Below are positions 7,564 through 14,973 of a stretch of 15,199 bases of DNA, piece after piece (positions within the stretch are counted from its first letter, which is position 1; the number at the start of each line of letters is the position of its first letter). The notes beneath the pieces are model-generated. The model was not told the DNA's origin, made no database searches, and saw only the letters and a program-made list of their open reading frames with translations. Source of the stretch: Firmicutes bacterium UBA4881 (GTDB lineage Bacteria; Bacillota; DTU065). Location of the stretch: assembly GCA_002399235.1 (NCBI GenBank), contig DHDH01000008.1, positions 1,956 through 17,154 of the forward strand. Reading direction: 5' to 3'. A program made the position numbers and the translations under genes.

Positions 7564-7607
7564 AAAAAAACACGAAACCTCCCTTTCTTGGGTAAGTTTC
7601 GTGTTTT
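7564..7607 (-). terminator. leuS: Intrinsic terminator of leuS
   Basis: A perfect 12-bp stem (AAAACACGAAAC 7567-7578 with GTTTCGTGTTTT 7596-7607), with an additional CCC/GGG pairing inside the loop, is followed on the minus strand by an uninterrupted U run (A tract 7564-7570). It starts 14 bases after the leuS stop codon. Confidence 0.88.
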
Positions 7608-7620
7608 ATAATAATGTTTT

Positions 7621-10038
7621 TTAGCTGGTAACAAAGCTGTATATTTTACCAGGTACATATATTTCTTTAATAATTTTCTTGTCTGCAAGGTATTGGGTAA
7701 AGCTTTTATCTGCTAAAATATTAGCTCTAATTTCATCTTGGGTTTCTAACTTAGATATAACAAGGGTACCTTTAATCTTACCATTAATTTGAATTGGAAT
7801 TTCCATACTATCTTCTTTAGCTTTTTCGTTATCCCACTTTATCCAGTTTTGCTTATTAAGTACTCCACCTAAGTTGTTAATTACCCATATTTCTTCGGTA
7901 ATATGTGGTGCAAAAGGGTTTAGTAGGATTAAGAAAACTTTGATTTCATCTTTAGTAATTTTATTTCTAGAATAAAATTTATTGACGAGTTCCATAAGTG
8001 TTGCTATTGCAGTGTTGAATTTCATCTGTTCAATATCTTCACTTACTTTACGCATAGATTGGTGAAGTATTGTTTCTAGTTCTACGGAAAAACCTATATC
8101 ATTAGTTAACAAATCCTGCAGGTGCCATACACGGTCCAAAAAACGTCGGCAACCTTTAAGACCTTTCTCTGACCATGGTGTAGCTTGTTCAAAAGCGCCT
8201 ATGAACATTTCATAGACTCGGAAGGTGTCTGCTCCAAATTTAGCAACCACATCATCAGGATTAACAACATTGCCACGAGATTTAGACATTTTTTCATTAT
8301 TTTCACCTAGAATCATACCATGAGAAGTACGAATTTGATAAGGTTCAGAAGTGGGTACTAAACCACAATCATATAAAAATTTGTACCAAAAACGTGAATA
8401 CAACAAATGGAGTGTTGTGTGTTCCATACCCCCATTATACCAATCCACTGGTAACCAATAGTCCAAGGTTTCTTTGTCAGCAAAAATTTTATTGTTATGT
8501 GGATCAATATAGCGAAGAAAGTACCAAGATGAACCAGCCCAGTTTGGCATGGTATCTGTTTCACGTTCAGCTCGGGCTCCACAGTTGGGACAAGTAGTCT
8601 CTACCCATTCTCTAATCATTGCTAAAGGAGAATCCCCTGTCTCGGATGGTTCATAATATTCCACTTCAGGTAGTAAAACTGGGAGGTTGTCTTCGGGAAC
8701 AGGTACCCAACCACATTTACTACAGTGAACTAAAGGAATTGGCTCACCCCAGTAGTGCTGTCGACTAAAGATCCAATCTCGAAGCTTATAATTAACTTGT
8801 CTGGTTCCAATTGATTGTTCTTCTAGCCAGAGTATTATTTTTTCTCTTGCGTCTACCACATTAAAACCGTTTAAAAAACCTGAGTTAATTAATACTCCTT
8901 CAGAGATGTTTGTATAAGCTTCTTTATTGATATTTCCACCAGCGATTACTTCAGTTATCGGTAAGTTAAACTTTTTAGCGAACTCCCAATCTCTGATGTC
9001 ATGTCCTGGAACTGCCATGATTGCTCCGGTTCCATAAGTCATGAGCACATAATCAGAGATCCAAATAGGAATCTCTTTTTTTGACGCAGGATTGATAGCT
9101 TTTATACCGTTAAGAAGTACCCCAGTTTTTTCTTTTGATAGTTCAGTTCGTTCAAAGTCAGACTTATGAGCAACATGATCCTGATAGATTTTAACTTCAT
9201 TCCAATTTATTATCGAGTCTTTTAGTTCATTTATTAGAGGATGCTCGGGAGAAAGTACCATATATGTGACACCAAATAACGTATCAGGGCGAGTTGTAAA
9301 AACTTGAATACTTCTATTATGGTCAGCTAGTTTGAACTGGATTGTGACACCTTCTGATCTACCTATCCAGTTACGTTGTTGGATTTTAACTTTTTCAATG
9401 TAATTAACTTTATCCAAATCTTGGATAAGCCTTTCCGCATAGGCAGTAATTTTTAACATCCATTGACTTTTTACTTTACGGATAATTTGGCCTCCACATC
9501 GTTCGCAAACACCATTAACGACTTCTTCGTTAGCTAACCCAATTTTACAACTTGTGCACCAGTTAATAGGTATTTCGGCTTTATAAGCTAAACCATGTTT
9601 ATACATTTGGAGAAAAATCCATTGAGTCCAACGATAGTATTCAGGATCAGTGGTATTGATCTCACGTGACCAGTCAAATGAAAATCCTAACCTTTTTAAT
9701 TGTTGTCTATATCTATTTATATTTTGTTCTGTAACAGCTTTTGGGTGTACTTTATGCTTAATAGCGAAGTTTTCAGTTGGTAGACCAAATGCATCCCAAC
9801 CAATGGCATATAATACGTTGAATCCTTCTAAACGCCGTTTACGTGCTATCACATCAAGAGCTGTGTAGCTTCTTGGGTGTCCAACATGGAGCCCCTCACC
9901 AGAAGGGTAAGGAAATTCAACCAATGTATAGTATTTAGTTCTATTCTTATCTCTAGAAGTGCAGAAAGTACCTTCTTTAGCCCATATTTCTTGCCATTTT
10001 TTCTCAGTTTGATAGGGGTTATAATCTTTTTGCTTCAC
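7621..10038 (-). CDS. leuS: Leucyl-tRNA synthetase
   Basis: Cytoplasmic class I aminoacyl-tRNA synthetase that charges tRNA-Leu with leucine using ATP and hydrolyses mischarged products. With the start used here it has 805 residues, normal for bacterial LeuRS. The HIGH-type motif is HVGH at 51-54 and the KMSKS loop is at 583-587. A zinc-binding cluster CTSC/CERC lies at 161-181. The CP1 editing domain is complete: TTRPDT at 248-253 and the conserved aspartate in AVPGHD at 347. A second cysteine cluster (CSKC, CPNC) precedes DTMPNWAGSSWYF. The start is GTG at 10036-10038, eight bases after AAGGAGG (10047-10053); a frame extension nine codons upstream would contain that ribosome-binding site. 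It stands alone, divergent from the phospholipase-like gene. No T-box is present in the roughly 64-base predicted leader. Confidence 0.97.
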   Translation of the reverse strand: MKQKDYNPYQTEKKWQEIWAKEGTFCTSRDKNRTKYYTLVEFPYPSGEGLHVGHPRSYTALDVIARKRRLEGFNVLYAIGWDAFGLPTENFAIKHKVHPKAVTEQNINRYRQQLKRLGFSFDWSREINTTDPEYYRWTQWIFLQMYKHGLAYKAEIPINWCTSCKIGLANEEVVNGVCERCGGQIIRKVKSQWMLKITAYAERLIQDLDKVNYIEKVKIQQRNWIGRSEGVTIQFKLADHNRSIQVFTTRPDTLFGVTYMVLSPEHPLINELKDSIINWNEVKIYQDHVAHKSDFERTELSKEKTGVLLNGIKAINPASKKEIPIWISDYVLMTYGTGAIMAVPGHDIRDWEFAKKFNLPITEVIAGGNINKEAYTNISEGVLINSGFLNGFNVVDAREKIILWLEEQSIGTRQVNYKLRDWIFSRQHYWGEPIPLVHCSKCGWVPVPEDNLPVLLPEVEYYEPSETGDSPLAMIREWVETTCPNCGARAERETDTMPNWAGSSWYFLRYIDPHNNKIFADKETLDYWLPVDWYNGGMEHTTLHLLYSRFWYKFLYDCGLVPTSEPYQIRTSHGMILGENNEKMSKSRGNVVNPDDVVAKFGADTFRVYEMFIGAFEQATPWSEKGLKGCRRFLDRVWHLQDLLTNDIGFSVELETILHQSMRKVSEDIEQMKFNTAIATLMELVNKFYSRNKITKDEIKVFLILLNPFAPHITEEIWVINNLGGVLNKQNWIKWDNEKAKEDSMEIPIQINGKIKGTLVISKLETQDEIRANILADKSFTQYLADKKIIKEIYVPGKIYSFVTS

Positions 10039-10108
10039 CTCAAGCACCTCCTTACTCACTTGCAATATGTTAATGCCATTGTTCTTTTAGCTTGGATAAA
10101 ATCCTTTT

Positions 10109-10137
10109 ATCATAACATAAGAGTAACAATATTTTAA
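10109..10137 (-). promoter_or_regulatory. Candidate sigma-A promoter of leuS
   Basis: On the minus strand TTAAAA (10137-10132) and TATGAT (10114-10109) are spaced by 17 bases, and a TG precedes the -10 by one base (extended -10). Transcription would start near 10102, giving a leader of about 64 bases before the GTG start. Confidence 0.45.
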
Positions 10138-10279
10138 CTTGCATCGGTAGTTAGGTAGTTGCTAATTAGGAGGAAAAACAAAATGCTTAGATAATCTATC
10201 AAATATATAGAACTAATTGACTTAAATAGCTTAGAAGTGGGATTGTGTTTATTTGGTTTATTAATGGGGAGGGTTGAGA

Positions 10280-11071
10280 GTGCCTTCTACTTATGCTCAC
10301 TATTATTTTGGCATGCAGGTCTTAAAAAGCCTTGATCAGGAGATAAAAGACTTGATAATTAGGCATCAAGCATTGTTTGATATTGGTCTCCATGGACCAG
10401 ATATTTTATTTTATTATAATCCACTGCAGGCAAATATTATAAACCAAAAGGGTCATGAGCTACATAGCAAAACTGCGAGTTACTTTTTAGAAAAAGCTAA
10501 AAAGATCATTTCTTACTGTCCTAAGAAGGAAGCAGCTAGTGTTTATATATTGGGTTTTATCTGTCATTTTATGTTAGATAGCGAATGTCATCCCTATATT
10601 AACGAAGTAACTAAAACTACAGGGATTTCGCATAGTGAAATCGAGACAGAATTCGAACGTCTACTTATGCTGGAAAATCAGATAGAACCTCTTAGCTATA
10701 AACCAACGCGGCATATTATTCCCCAGAAAGAGTATGCAACCTATATTTCTTGGTTTTATGAAGGGGTTACCCCTAAGGAGATATTTAAGGCCTTAAAATC
10801 TATGAAGTTTAACCTAAACTTTTTAGTTGCACCTGGAAAGTTAAAAAGATTGGTTATCGCTAAGGCTTTAAAGCTCACTGGTAACTTTGAGAGTATGAAT
10901 GGCTTAGTTATGAGTTACAAGCCAAACCAAGCTTGTATTCCTAGCTCTATAGCTTTACGAAAGCTACTTGAAAATGTGAAGGAACCAACAGTTAATTTAG
11001 TGAATGAGTTTTATCACAATCTACCTAACTTAGAACGCTTAAATATTCGGTTTCTAAGAACATTTGCCTAA
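10280..11071 (+). CDS. Zinc-dependent phospholipase C-like protein
   Basis: Protein of 263 residues matching the zinc-dependent phospholipase C/S1-P1 nuclease-like family. The typical opening PSTYAHYYFG and helical core are present. Candidate metal ligands are H7, H38 with D41 (GLHGPD), H59 and H62 (GHELH), then H96, D100 and H104 (CHFMLDSECH), the order seen in this fold. Unlike secreted clostridial phospholipases there is no signal peptide, so the protein should act in the cytoplasm or on the inner membrane face, and its substrate is unknown. The GTG start at 10280 lies six bases after GGGGAGGG; the TTG at 10274 directly abuts that site and is unlikely. It is divergent from leuS. The UMF1-type transporter follows after 64 bases, possibly in the same transcript. 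Confidence 0.85.
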   Translation: MPSTYAHYYFGMQVLKSLDQEIKDLIIRHQALFDIGLHGPDILFYYNPLQANIINQKGHELHSKTASYFLEKAKKIISYCPKKEAASVYILGFICHFMLDSECHPYINEVTKTTGISHSEIETEFERLLMLENQIEPLSYKPTRHIIPQKEYATYISWFYEGVTPKEIFKALKSMKFNLNFLVAPGKLKRLVIAKALKLTGNFESMNGLVMSYKPNQACIPSSIALRKLLENVKEPTVNLVNEFYHNLPNLERLNIRFLRTFA

Positions 11072-11076
11072 AACTC

Positions 11077-11097
11077 AAGAGATTAATCTCTTTTATA
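11077..11097 (+). terminator. Possible weak terminator after the phospholipase-like gene
   Basis: The 16-base palindrome AAGAGATTAATCTCTT (11077-11092) can fold into a short stem followed by TTATAT. The stem is small and A/T rich, so read-through into the transporter gene is likely. Confidence 0.3.
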
Positions 11098-11135
11098 TAG
11101 AGAAGAGTATTCGATAGAGATGGAGGGTAAAATGT

Positions 11136-12401
11136 ATGAATGCTGTTGGGGGTAAATTGACAAAGCTAGAAAAATATTGGGTGCTTTATGATGTGGGAAA
11201 TTCGGCCTTTGTTTTACTTATCTCTACAATAATTCCCATCTATTTTAAGAATCTGGCTCAAGCTAATGGTGTATCCGCAGCGAACTCTACTGCTTATTGG
11301 GGTTACTCAATTTCTCTCGCTACTTTAATTGTGGCGATATTAGGACCAATTTTGGGAACCTTAGCTGATACAAAAGGTTATAAGAAACCTTTATTTACTC
11401 TAATAATGATGTTAGGTGTTTTAGGTTGTGCAGCCCTAGCTCTACCTCTTTCTTGGATTCTATTTTTAGCTGTCTTTGTGATAGCTAAAGTAGGTTTGTC
11501 TAGTAGTATGATCTTTTACGATTCTATGTTGTCCGACATTACTACTGACGAAAGAATGGACCGAGTATCAACCTCAGGATATGCTTGGGGCTATATCGGT
11601 AGTTGTATTCCTTTTACTATCAGTTTGTTACTTATCTTATTTGCTGAAAAGTTATCACTTACCGCTTCTTTTGCAACAGGAATTGCCTTCGTATTAAATG
11701 CGGCTTGGTGGTTTCTAGTCACATTGCCTCTACTAAAAAATTATAAACAGATTCATTATATAGAAGTTGAAAAACATCCTTTTAAGAAAGCTATGCAAAG
11801 ACTCGGGGGCGTATTTAAAGATATTAAAAAACAAAAAGAAATCTTTGTTTTTCTTTTAGCCTTCTTTTTCTATATCGATGGAGTTTATACCATCATTGAT
11901 ATGGCTACATCCTATGGAAAAGATGTCGGTATCAGCGATAACCAGTTATTATTCGCCCTCCTACTTACTCAAGTTGTAGCTTTCCCTTGTGCTATATTGT
12001 TTGGCAGGCTCTCACAGAAATACAAAACTAAAGATTTAATTAATGTTTGTATTGTTGGCTATTTCTTGATTACTGCCTTTGCCCTACAATTAGATAAAGC
12101 CTGGGAATTCTGGTTCTTAGCTGTATGTGTAGCGATGTTTCAAGGAGCAATTCAGTCGCTCTCTCGTTCCTATTACGCTAAAATTATTCCTAAAGAAAAA
12201 TCGAGTGAATACTTTGGTTTCTACGATATCTTTGGTAAGGGAGCATCTTTTACCGGAACCATGCTCATGGGTATCTTTACCCAGATTACTGGCACCTCGA
12301 AAGCAGGTGTTGCACTTATCTGCCTAATGTTTATCCTGGGATTCATTATCTTCCAACAAGCTACCAGAATACAAAGGCAGGAAGTTTCTTTAAATGGTTA
12401 A
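11136..12401 (+). CDS. MFS transporter, UMF1 (Atg22-like) family
   Basis: Integral membrane protein of 421 residues with about 12 hydrophobic segments. The UMF1-family signature is clear: YDVGNSAFVLLI near the start of the first helix, GPILGTLADTKGYKKPLF as the loop 2-3 major-facilitator motif, and FYDSMLSDI followed by GYAWGYIGS. Bacterial members are proton-driven transporters of mostly unknown substrate. The ATG at 11136 follows GGAGGG (11122-11127) by eight bases; the ATG four bases earlier is in another frame. It lies downstream of the phospholipase-like gene and upstream of the structured element at 12511-12595, which may end its transcript. Family assignment is firm, substrate unknown. 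Confidence 0.9.
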   Translation: MNAVGGKLTKLEKYWVLYDVGNSAFVLLISTIIPIYFKNLAQANGVSAANSTAYWGYSISLATLIVAILGPILGTLADTKGYKKPLFTLIMMLGVLGCAALALPLSWILFLAVFVIAKVGLSSSMIFYDSMLSDITTDERMDRVSTSGYAWGYIGSCIPFTISLLLILFAEKLSLTASFATGIAFVLNAAWWFLVTLPLLKNYKQIHYIEVEKHPFKKAMQRLGGVFKDIKKQKEIFVFLLAFFFYIDGVYTIIDMATSYGKDVGISDNQLLFALLLTQVVAFPCAILFGRLSQKYKTKDLINVCIVGYFLITAFALQLDKAWEFWFLAVCVAMFQGAIQSLSRSYYAKIIPKEKSSEYFGFYDIFGKGASFTGTMLMGIFTQITGTSKAGVALICLMFILGFIIFQQATRIQRQEVSLNG

Positions 12402-12445
12402 GGAATATTTTCGTTTCTTGATATTAAGTTTGAAGGCAGGATTAT

Positions 12446-12451
12446 TATAAT
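12446..12451 (+). promoter_or_regulatory. Perfect -10 box upstream of the DUF952 leader
   Basis: TATAAT at 12446-12451 is an exact sigma-A -10. The -35 region is poor: TTAAGT sits 16 bases upstream. If used, transcription would start near 12458 and run through the hairpins at 12478-12595 before the DUF952 gene. Confidence 0.4.
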
Positions 12452-12510
12452 AGTTAGAGCGAAAATTTAAGTATATGGTTAGTATGTTATTAGTAGCTAA
12501 CAAAAGAGTT

Positions 12511-12595
12511 GAAATTCTCTTTAGAGAGCCTATCTATGCTGATTATTAGTTGGTAGCACTAACTAATAAAATCAATCAGATGGGGCTCTCTTTTT
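12511..12595 (+). terminator. Structured leader ending in a terminator-like hairpin
   Basis: The outer stem AGAGAGCC (12523-12530) pairs with GGCTCTCT (12584-12591) and is followed by TTTTC. Nested inside are CTGATT/AATCAG (12539-12544, 12574-12579) and a 10-bp stem ATTAGTTGGT/ACTAACTAAT with triloop AGC (12545-12567). A competing small hairpin, TCTCT-TT-AGAGA (12516-12527), uses the same 5' arm. It may end the UMF1-transporter transcript, or act as an attenuator for the DUF952 gene that starts 36 bases later. No T-box core sequence is present. Confidence 0.6.
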
Positions 12596-12631
12596 CTTAA
12601 AAGCAGGGTGATAAAGTGGGAGGTAATAAAA

Positions 12632-12988
12632 GTGATCATTTTACATTGCTTAACCAAGAAAAAATGGGAAACGGTAAAAGACAAACCGATGTTTGGAGAA
12701 GAACTCCTTGCAAGAGATGGGTTTATCCATTGTTCTCCTATCAATTATTTTTGGCGGGTAGCACCTAACTTTAGGGACATTAAAGATGATTTAGTACTCT
12801 TATGTATTGATCTAGATAAACTTAAAGCTGAAGTGAAGTGGGAAGATGGCACTAATTGTGGTAGAGAATATCCTCATATATATGGCTTAATCAACCGCGA
12901 TGCCATTACCGATGTTCTACCCTACCTCAAAGATGAAAATGGTGACTTTATTAAAAACCAAGAATTTATGGAAGTAGAAAATGCTTAA
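12632..12988 (+). CDS. DUF952 family protein
   Basis: Small cytoplasmic protein of 118 residues. It opens with VIILHCLTKKKWETVKD, the usual DUF952 beginning (a hydrophobic strand, then xxWxxA/VK). It contains GFIHCS at about 33-38 and EYPHIYGLIN near the C-terminal third, both hallmark segments of the family. DUF952 proteins have been compared to an ADP-ribosyltransferase-like fold but have no established function. I chose GTG 12632 because GGGAGG (12618-12623) lies eight bases upstream and the family starts at this strand; an upstream in-frame GTG at 12608 overlaps the ribosome-binding site region. It is monocistronic: the structured leader precedes it and the riboswitch promoter follows. 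Confidence 0.85.
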   Translation: MIILHCLTKKKWETVKDKPMFGEELLARDGFIHCSPINYFWRVAPNFRDIKDDLVLLCIDLDKLKAEVKWEDGTNCGREYPHIYGLINRDAITDVLPYLKDENGDFIKNQEFMEVENA

Positions 12989-13072
12989 ACAAACTACCCT
13001 GGAAAAAGTAATTCTAGATAAGGAAACACTAAATTCCGACTTATAGGCATATCCGGGGAGATAGTTCTATCC

Positions 13073-13101
13073 TTTACCATTTAGATAAAATATGGTATGA
13101 T
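13073..13101 (+). promoter_or_regulatory. Sigma-A promoter of the riboswitch operon
   Basis: TTTACC (13073-13078) and TATGAT (13096-13101) are spaced by 17 bases. The expected start near 13107-13110 falls just before the aptamer, so the leader would begin with P1 of the riboswitch. Position supports it strongly. Confidence 0.65.
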
Positions 13102-13113
13102 TTAATTAGAAAT

Positions 13114-13219
13114 CTCCGAATACCTTCATGGCAGTGGGGGACACAAGATTTTGGGGTGAATCTTATTTGATAAGAGGGGTAACTTGGGAACCCTAACCCG
13201 TCAGCTAACCCCATAGGAG
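13114..13219 (+). promoter_or_regulatory. Cyclic di-AMP riboswitch (ydaO-yuaA type)
   Basis: The conserved core of the ydaO-yuaA class is readable: GTGGGGGACACAA (13134 onward), TTGGGGTGAATC (13151 onward), GGGAACCCTAACCCGTCAGC and CTAACCCC (to about 13212). The closing arms CTCC (13114-13117) and GGAG (13216-13219) can form P1. The order and spacing correspond to the Bacillus ydaO leader. This class binds cyclic di-AMP and controls genes of potassium transport, osmoprotection and cell-wall turnover. Downstream are a cation:proton antiporter and a PII-like gene, which fits. The expression platform is the pair of alternative hairpins at 13227-13330. Confidence 0.95.
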
Positions 13220-13226
13220 TACACCA

Positions 13227-13276
13227 AGCGTATGGCGTAACTCGAATGAGTTGCGTTTATGCGCTGTTTCTATTTT
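13227..13276 (+). terminator. Riboswitch-controlled terminator candidate
   Basis: A roughly 17-bp stem with one bulge (5' arm 13227-13243, loop GAAT, 3' arm 13248-13265) is followed by a U-rich run GTTTCTATTTT. Its 3' arm (13255-13264, GTTTATGCGC) can instead pair with GCGTATAAAC at 13321-13330, and the next bases TTCTATTTT (13268-13276) with AAAATAGAA (13312-13320). The two structures exclude each other, as expected of a terminator/antiterminator switch. Confidence 0.6.
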
Positions 13277-13373
13277 AAAGTCCTGCTAAAAAACTCTGGC
13301 AGACAAAGCGAAAAATAGAAGCGTATAAACAAACGTCAAGAAGAAATACATTGTGAGATGGAGGAAAAAGTGA

Positions 13374-14597
13374 TTGCATGTACTTTTGAAAATCGGAATA
13401 ATACTACTTGTCGGTATTCTCGGAGGTAAGATCGCACGTATATTTAAACTTCCTAATGTCTCCGGGTATTTAGTAGCAGGCTTATTCCTGGGTAATTCAT
13501 TTTTCAGATTTGTTAGCGCTCAGGATATAGAAGCGTTTTCAGTAATTAGCGAACTAGCTTTAGCCGTAATTGCTTTTAGTATTGGTAGCGAATTCGTAAT
13601 CAAAGATATGTTAAAGATAGGCAAATCAATAATAATTATTACTTTAGCAGAAGTTGTCGGCGCAGTTCTTCTTGTATTTTCGGTAATGTATTTTATCTTT
13701 CATCAACCTTTTGCTTTTAGTATAGTAATTGCATCTATGTCTGCAGCAACTGCCCCAGCGGCTACTCTTTTGGTAATGAAACAATATAAAGCTCATGGCC
13801 CCTTAACCAAAACAATAATACCAGTAGTGGCTTTAGATGATGTATTTGGTATTATGGTTTTTGGTATTGCCATGGCCTTGGCTAAGTTATCTGTTGGGCA
13901 AACCCAAGTATCTTTTTTAACCATGATAGGCGAACCCTTATTGGAAATTGGTGGTTCAGTTTTACTCGGTGGTCTACTCGGTTTAGGGTTAAGTTTTGTT
14001 GCTCAAAAGTCCACTAATCGAGATGGACTGCAAGGAGTTTCGTTAGCTTTTATTGGTGTAGCTACAGGACTTGCTACTATTATGGGCTTTTCGCCTTTGC
14101 TAACTAATATATTAATGGGAACAACTTTGGTTAATCTTCTCAAGAATCCTAAAAGAGTCTTTAGCGCAGTCAACGATTTTGTCTCACCAGTTTATGTACT
14201 ATTTTTTACCTTAGCTGGTGCTAGTTTAGATTTAGGTATTCTTGCTACAGTGGGAGCTATGGGTATTGCTTATATCTTTAGCAGAGCTATCGGTAAAATG
14301 TTAGGAGCTTGGCTTGGCGCTAAGTCAGTAAAAGCAGAGGATACTGTGACTAAATATCTCGGTTTGGCCTTATTACCCCAAGGCGGAATATCAATAGGAC
14401 TTTCAGTAATAGTCAGGCAACAATTACCTCAATACGCTGTGGCAATCAATACAATAATTATGTTTAGTGTTTTAATCTACGAAGTTTCTGGCCCAATTTT
14501 TGCAAAAATTGCAATTCAAAAAGCTGGCGAAATTGATGGCTTAGAGAAATTTAATGTAACGCTCCAGAAACAAGGAGCTGAAGAAATAGCCTCGTAA
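13374..14597 (+). CDS. Cation:proton antiporter, CPA (Na+/H+ exchanger) type, transport domain only
   Basis: Polytopic membrane protein of 407 residues with about a dozen hydrophobic segments, resembling the Na+/H+ exchanger domain of the CPA2 group (KefB/NapA-like). Diagnostic segments are GGKIARIFKLPNVSGYLVAGLFLG at 17-40, the unwound-helix motif ATAPAATLL at 125-133 and LDDVFGI with D155/D156, the likely ion-binding aspartates. It ends shortly after the last helix: the TrkA-N/RCK regulatory domain of KefC-type relatives is absent. TTG 13374 is the best start, nine bases after GGAGG (13360-13364); a GTG at 13370 is in another frame. It is the first gene after the cyclic di-AMP riboswitch, with the PII-like gene 24 bases later. 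The exported ion (K+ or Na+) cannot be told from sequence. Confidence 0.88.
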   Translation: MHVLLKIGIILLVGILGGKIARIFKLPNVSGYLVAGLFLGNSFFRFVSAQDIEAFSVISELALAVIAFSIGSEFVIKDMLKIGKSIIIITLAEVVGAVLLVFSVMYFIFHQPFAFSIVIASMSAATAPAATLLVMKQYKAHGPLTKTIIPVVALDDVFGIMVFGIAMALAKLSVGQTQVSFLTMIGEPLLEIGGSVLLGGLLGLGLSFVAQKSTNRDGLQGVSLAFIGVATGLATIMGFSPLLTNILMGTTLVNLLKNPKRVFSAVNDFVSPVYVLFFTLAGASLDLGILATVGAMGIAYIFSRAIGKMLGAWLGAKSVKAEDTVTKYLGLALLPQGGISIGLSVIVRQQLPQYAVAINTIIMFSVLIYEVSGPIFAKIAIQKAGEIDGLEKFNVTLQKQGAEEIAS

Positions 14598-14621
14598 AAT
14601 ATTAGGAAAGAAGGTAGTAAA

Positions 14622-14972
14622 ATGTTTGTGTTATTTATAGTACTGAACGGAACCGATTATTTAGAGGATATTTTGGCTAAATTTGTTGATATCGGTGTAC
14701 GTGGAGCTACTATTTTAGATAGCCAAGGAATGGCCAGCGCCATCTTAGAAAGTCGGAACCGTGGTATTCCATTATTTGGTTTGTTCGAATCACTTGTAGA
14801 TGATTCTCGTCCATATAATAAGACAATTTTTACGGTGCTAGAGAACGAAGAACTTGTTAAAAAAGCTGTAGCTACTGTCCAAGATATAATGAAGGATATT
14901 CCTCAACCGGGTGCTGGCTTTATGTTTACTATTCCTATTGGTGAGACCTACAAGATGGGAAAGAGTAATTAA
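14622..14972 (+). CDS. PII-like signalling protein next to the antiporter
   Basis: Protein of 116 residues with the PII/ferredoxin-like beta-alpha-beta order: strand MFVLFIVLNG, helix TDYLEDILAKFVDIG, strand GATILDSQGMA. A loop region at about 36-62 corresponds to the T-loop position. A second unit follows: strand KTIFTVLE, helix ELVKKAVATVQDIM. The ending PGAGFMFTIPIGETYKMG resembles the PII C-terminal strand after the B-loop. It lacks the classical GlnB uridylylated T-loop signature, so it is PII-like, not a canonical nitrogen regulator. PII-like proteins are usually trimers that bind nucleotides and control adjacent transporters; control of the antiporter is inferred from the 24-base spacing. 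The ribosome-binding site is AGGAAAGAAGGT, seven bases before ATG. Confidence 0.78.
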   Translation: MFVLFIVLNGTDYLEDILAKFVDIGVRGATILDSQGMASAILESRNRGIPLFGLFESLVDDSRPYNKTIFTVLENEELVKKAVATVQDIMKDIPQPGAGFMFTIPIGETYKMGKSN

Positions 14973-14973
14973 C

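Noticed and set aside
10066..10273. T-box leader for leuS
   Set aside because: Looked for the conserved T-box core and a terminator/antiterminator on the minus strand and found neither.
12458..12595. T-box upstream of the DUF952 gene
   Set aside because: The GGTAGCAC loop superficially recalls a T-box core but the conserved TGGNACCGCG sequence and a Stem I are missing, and the leader is too short.
13040..13072. Small hairpin GATAG-TT-CTATC before the riboswitch promoter as terminator of the DUF952 gene
   Set aside because: The two-base loop is too tight, the stem is five pairs, and only three T follow.
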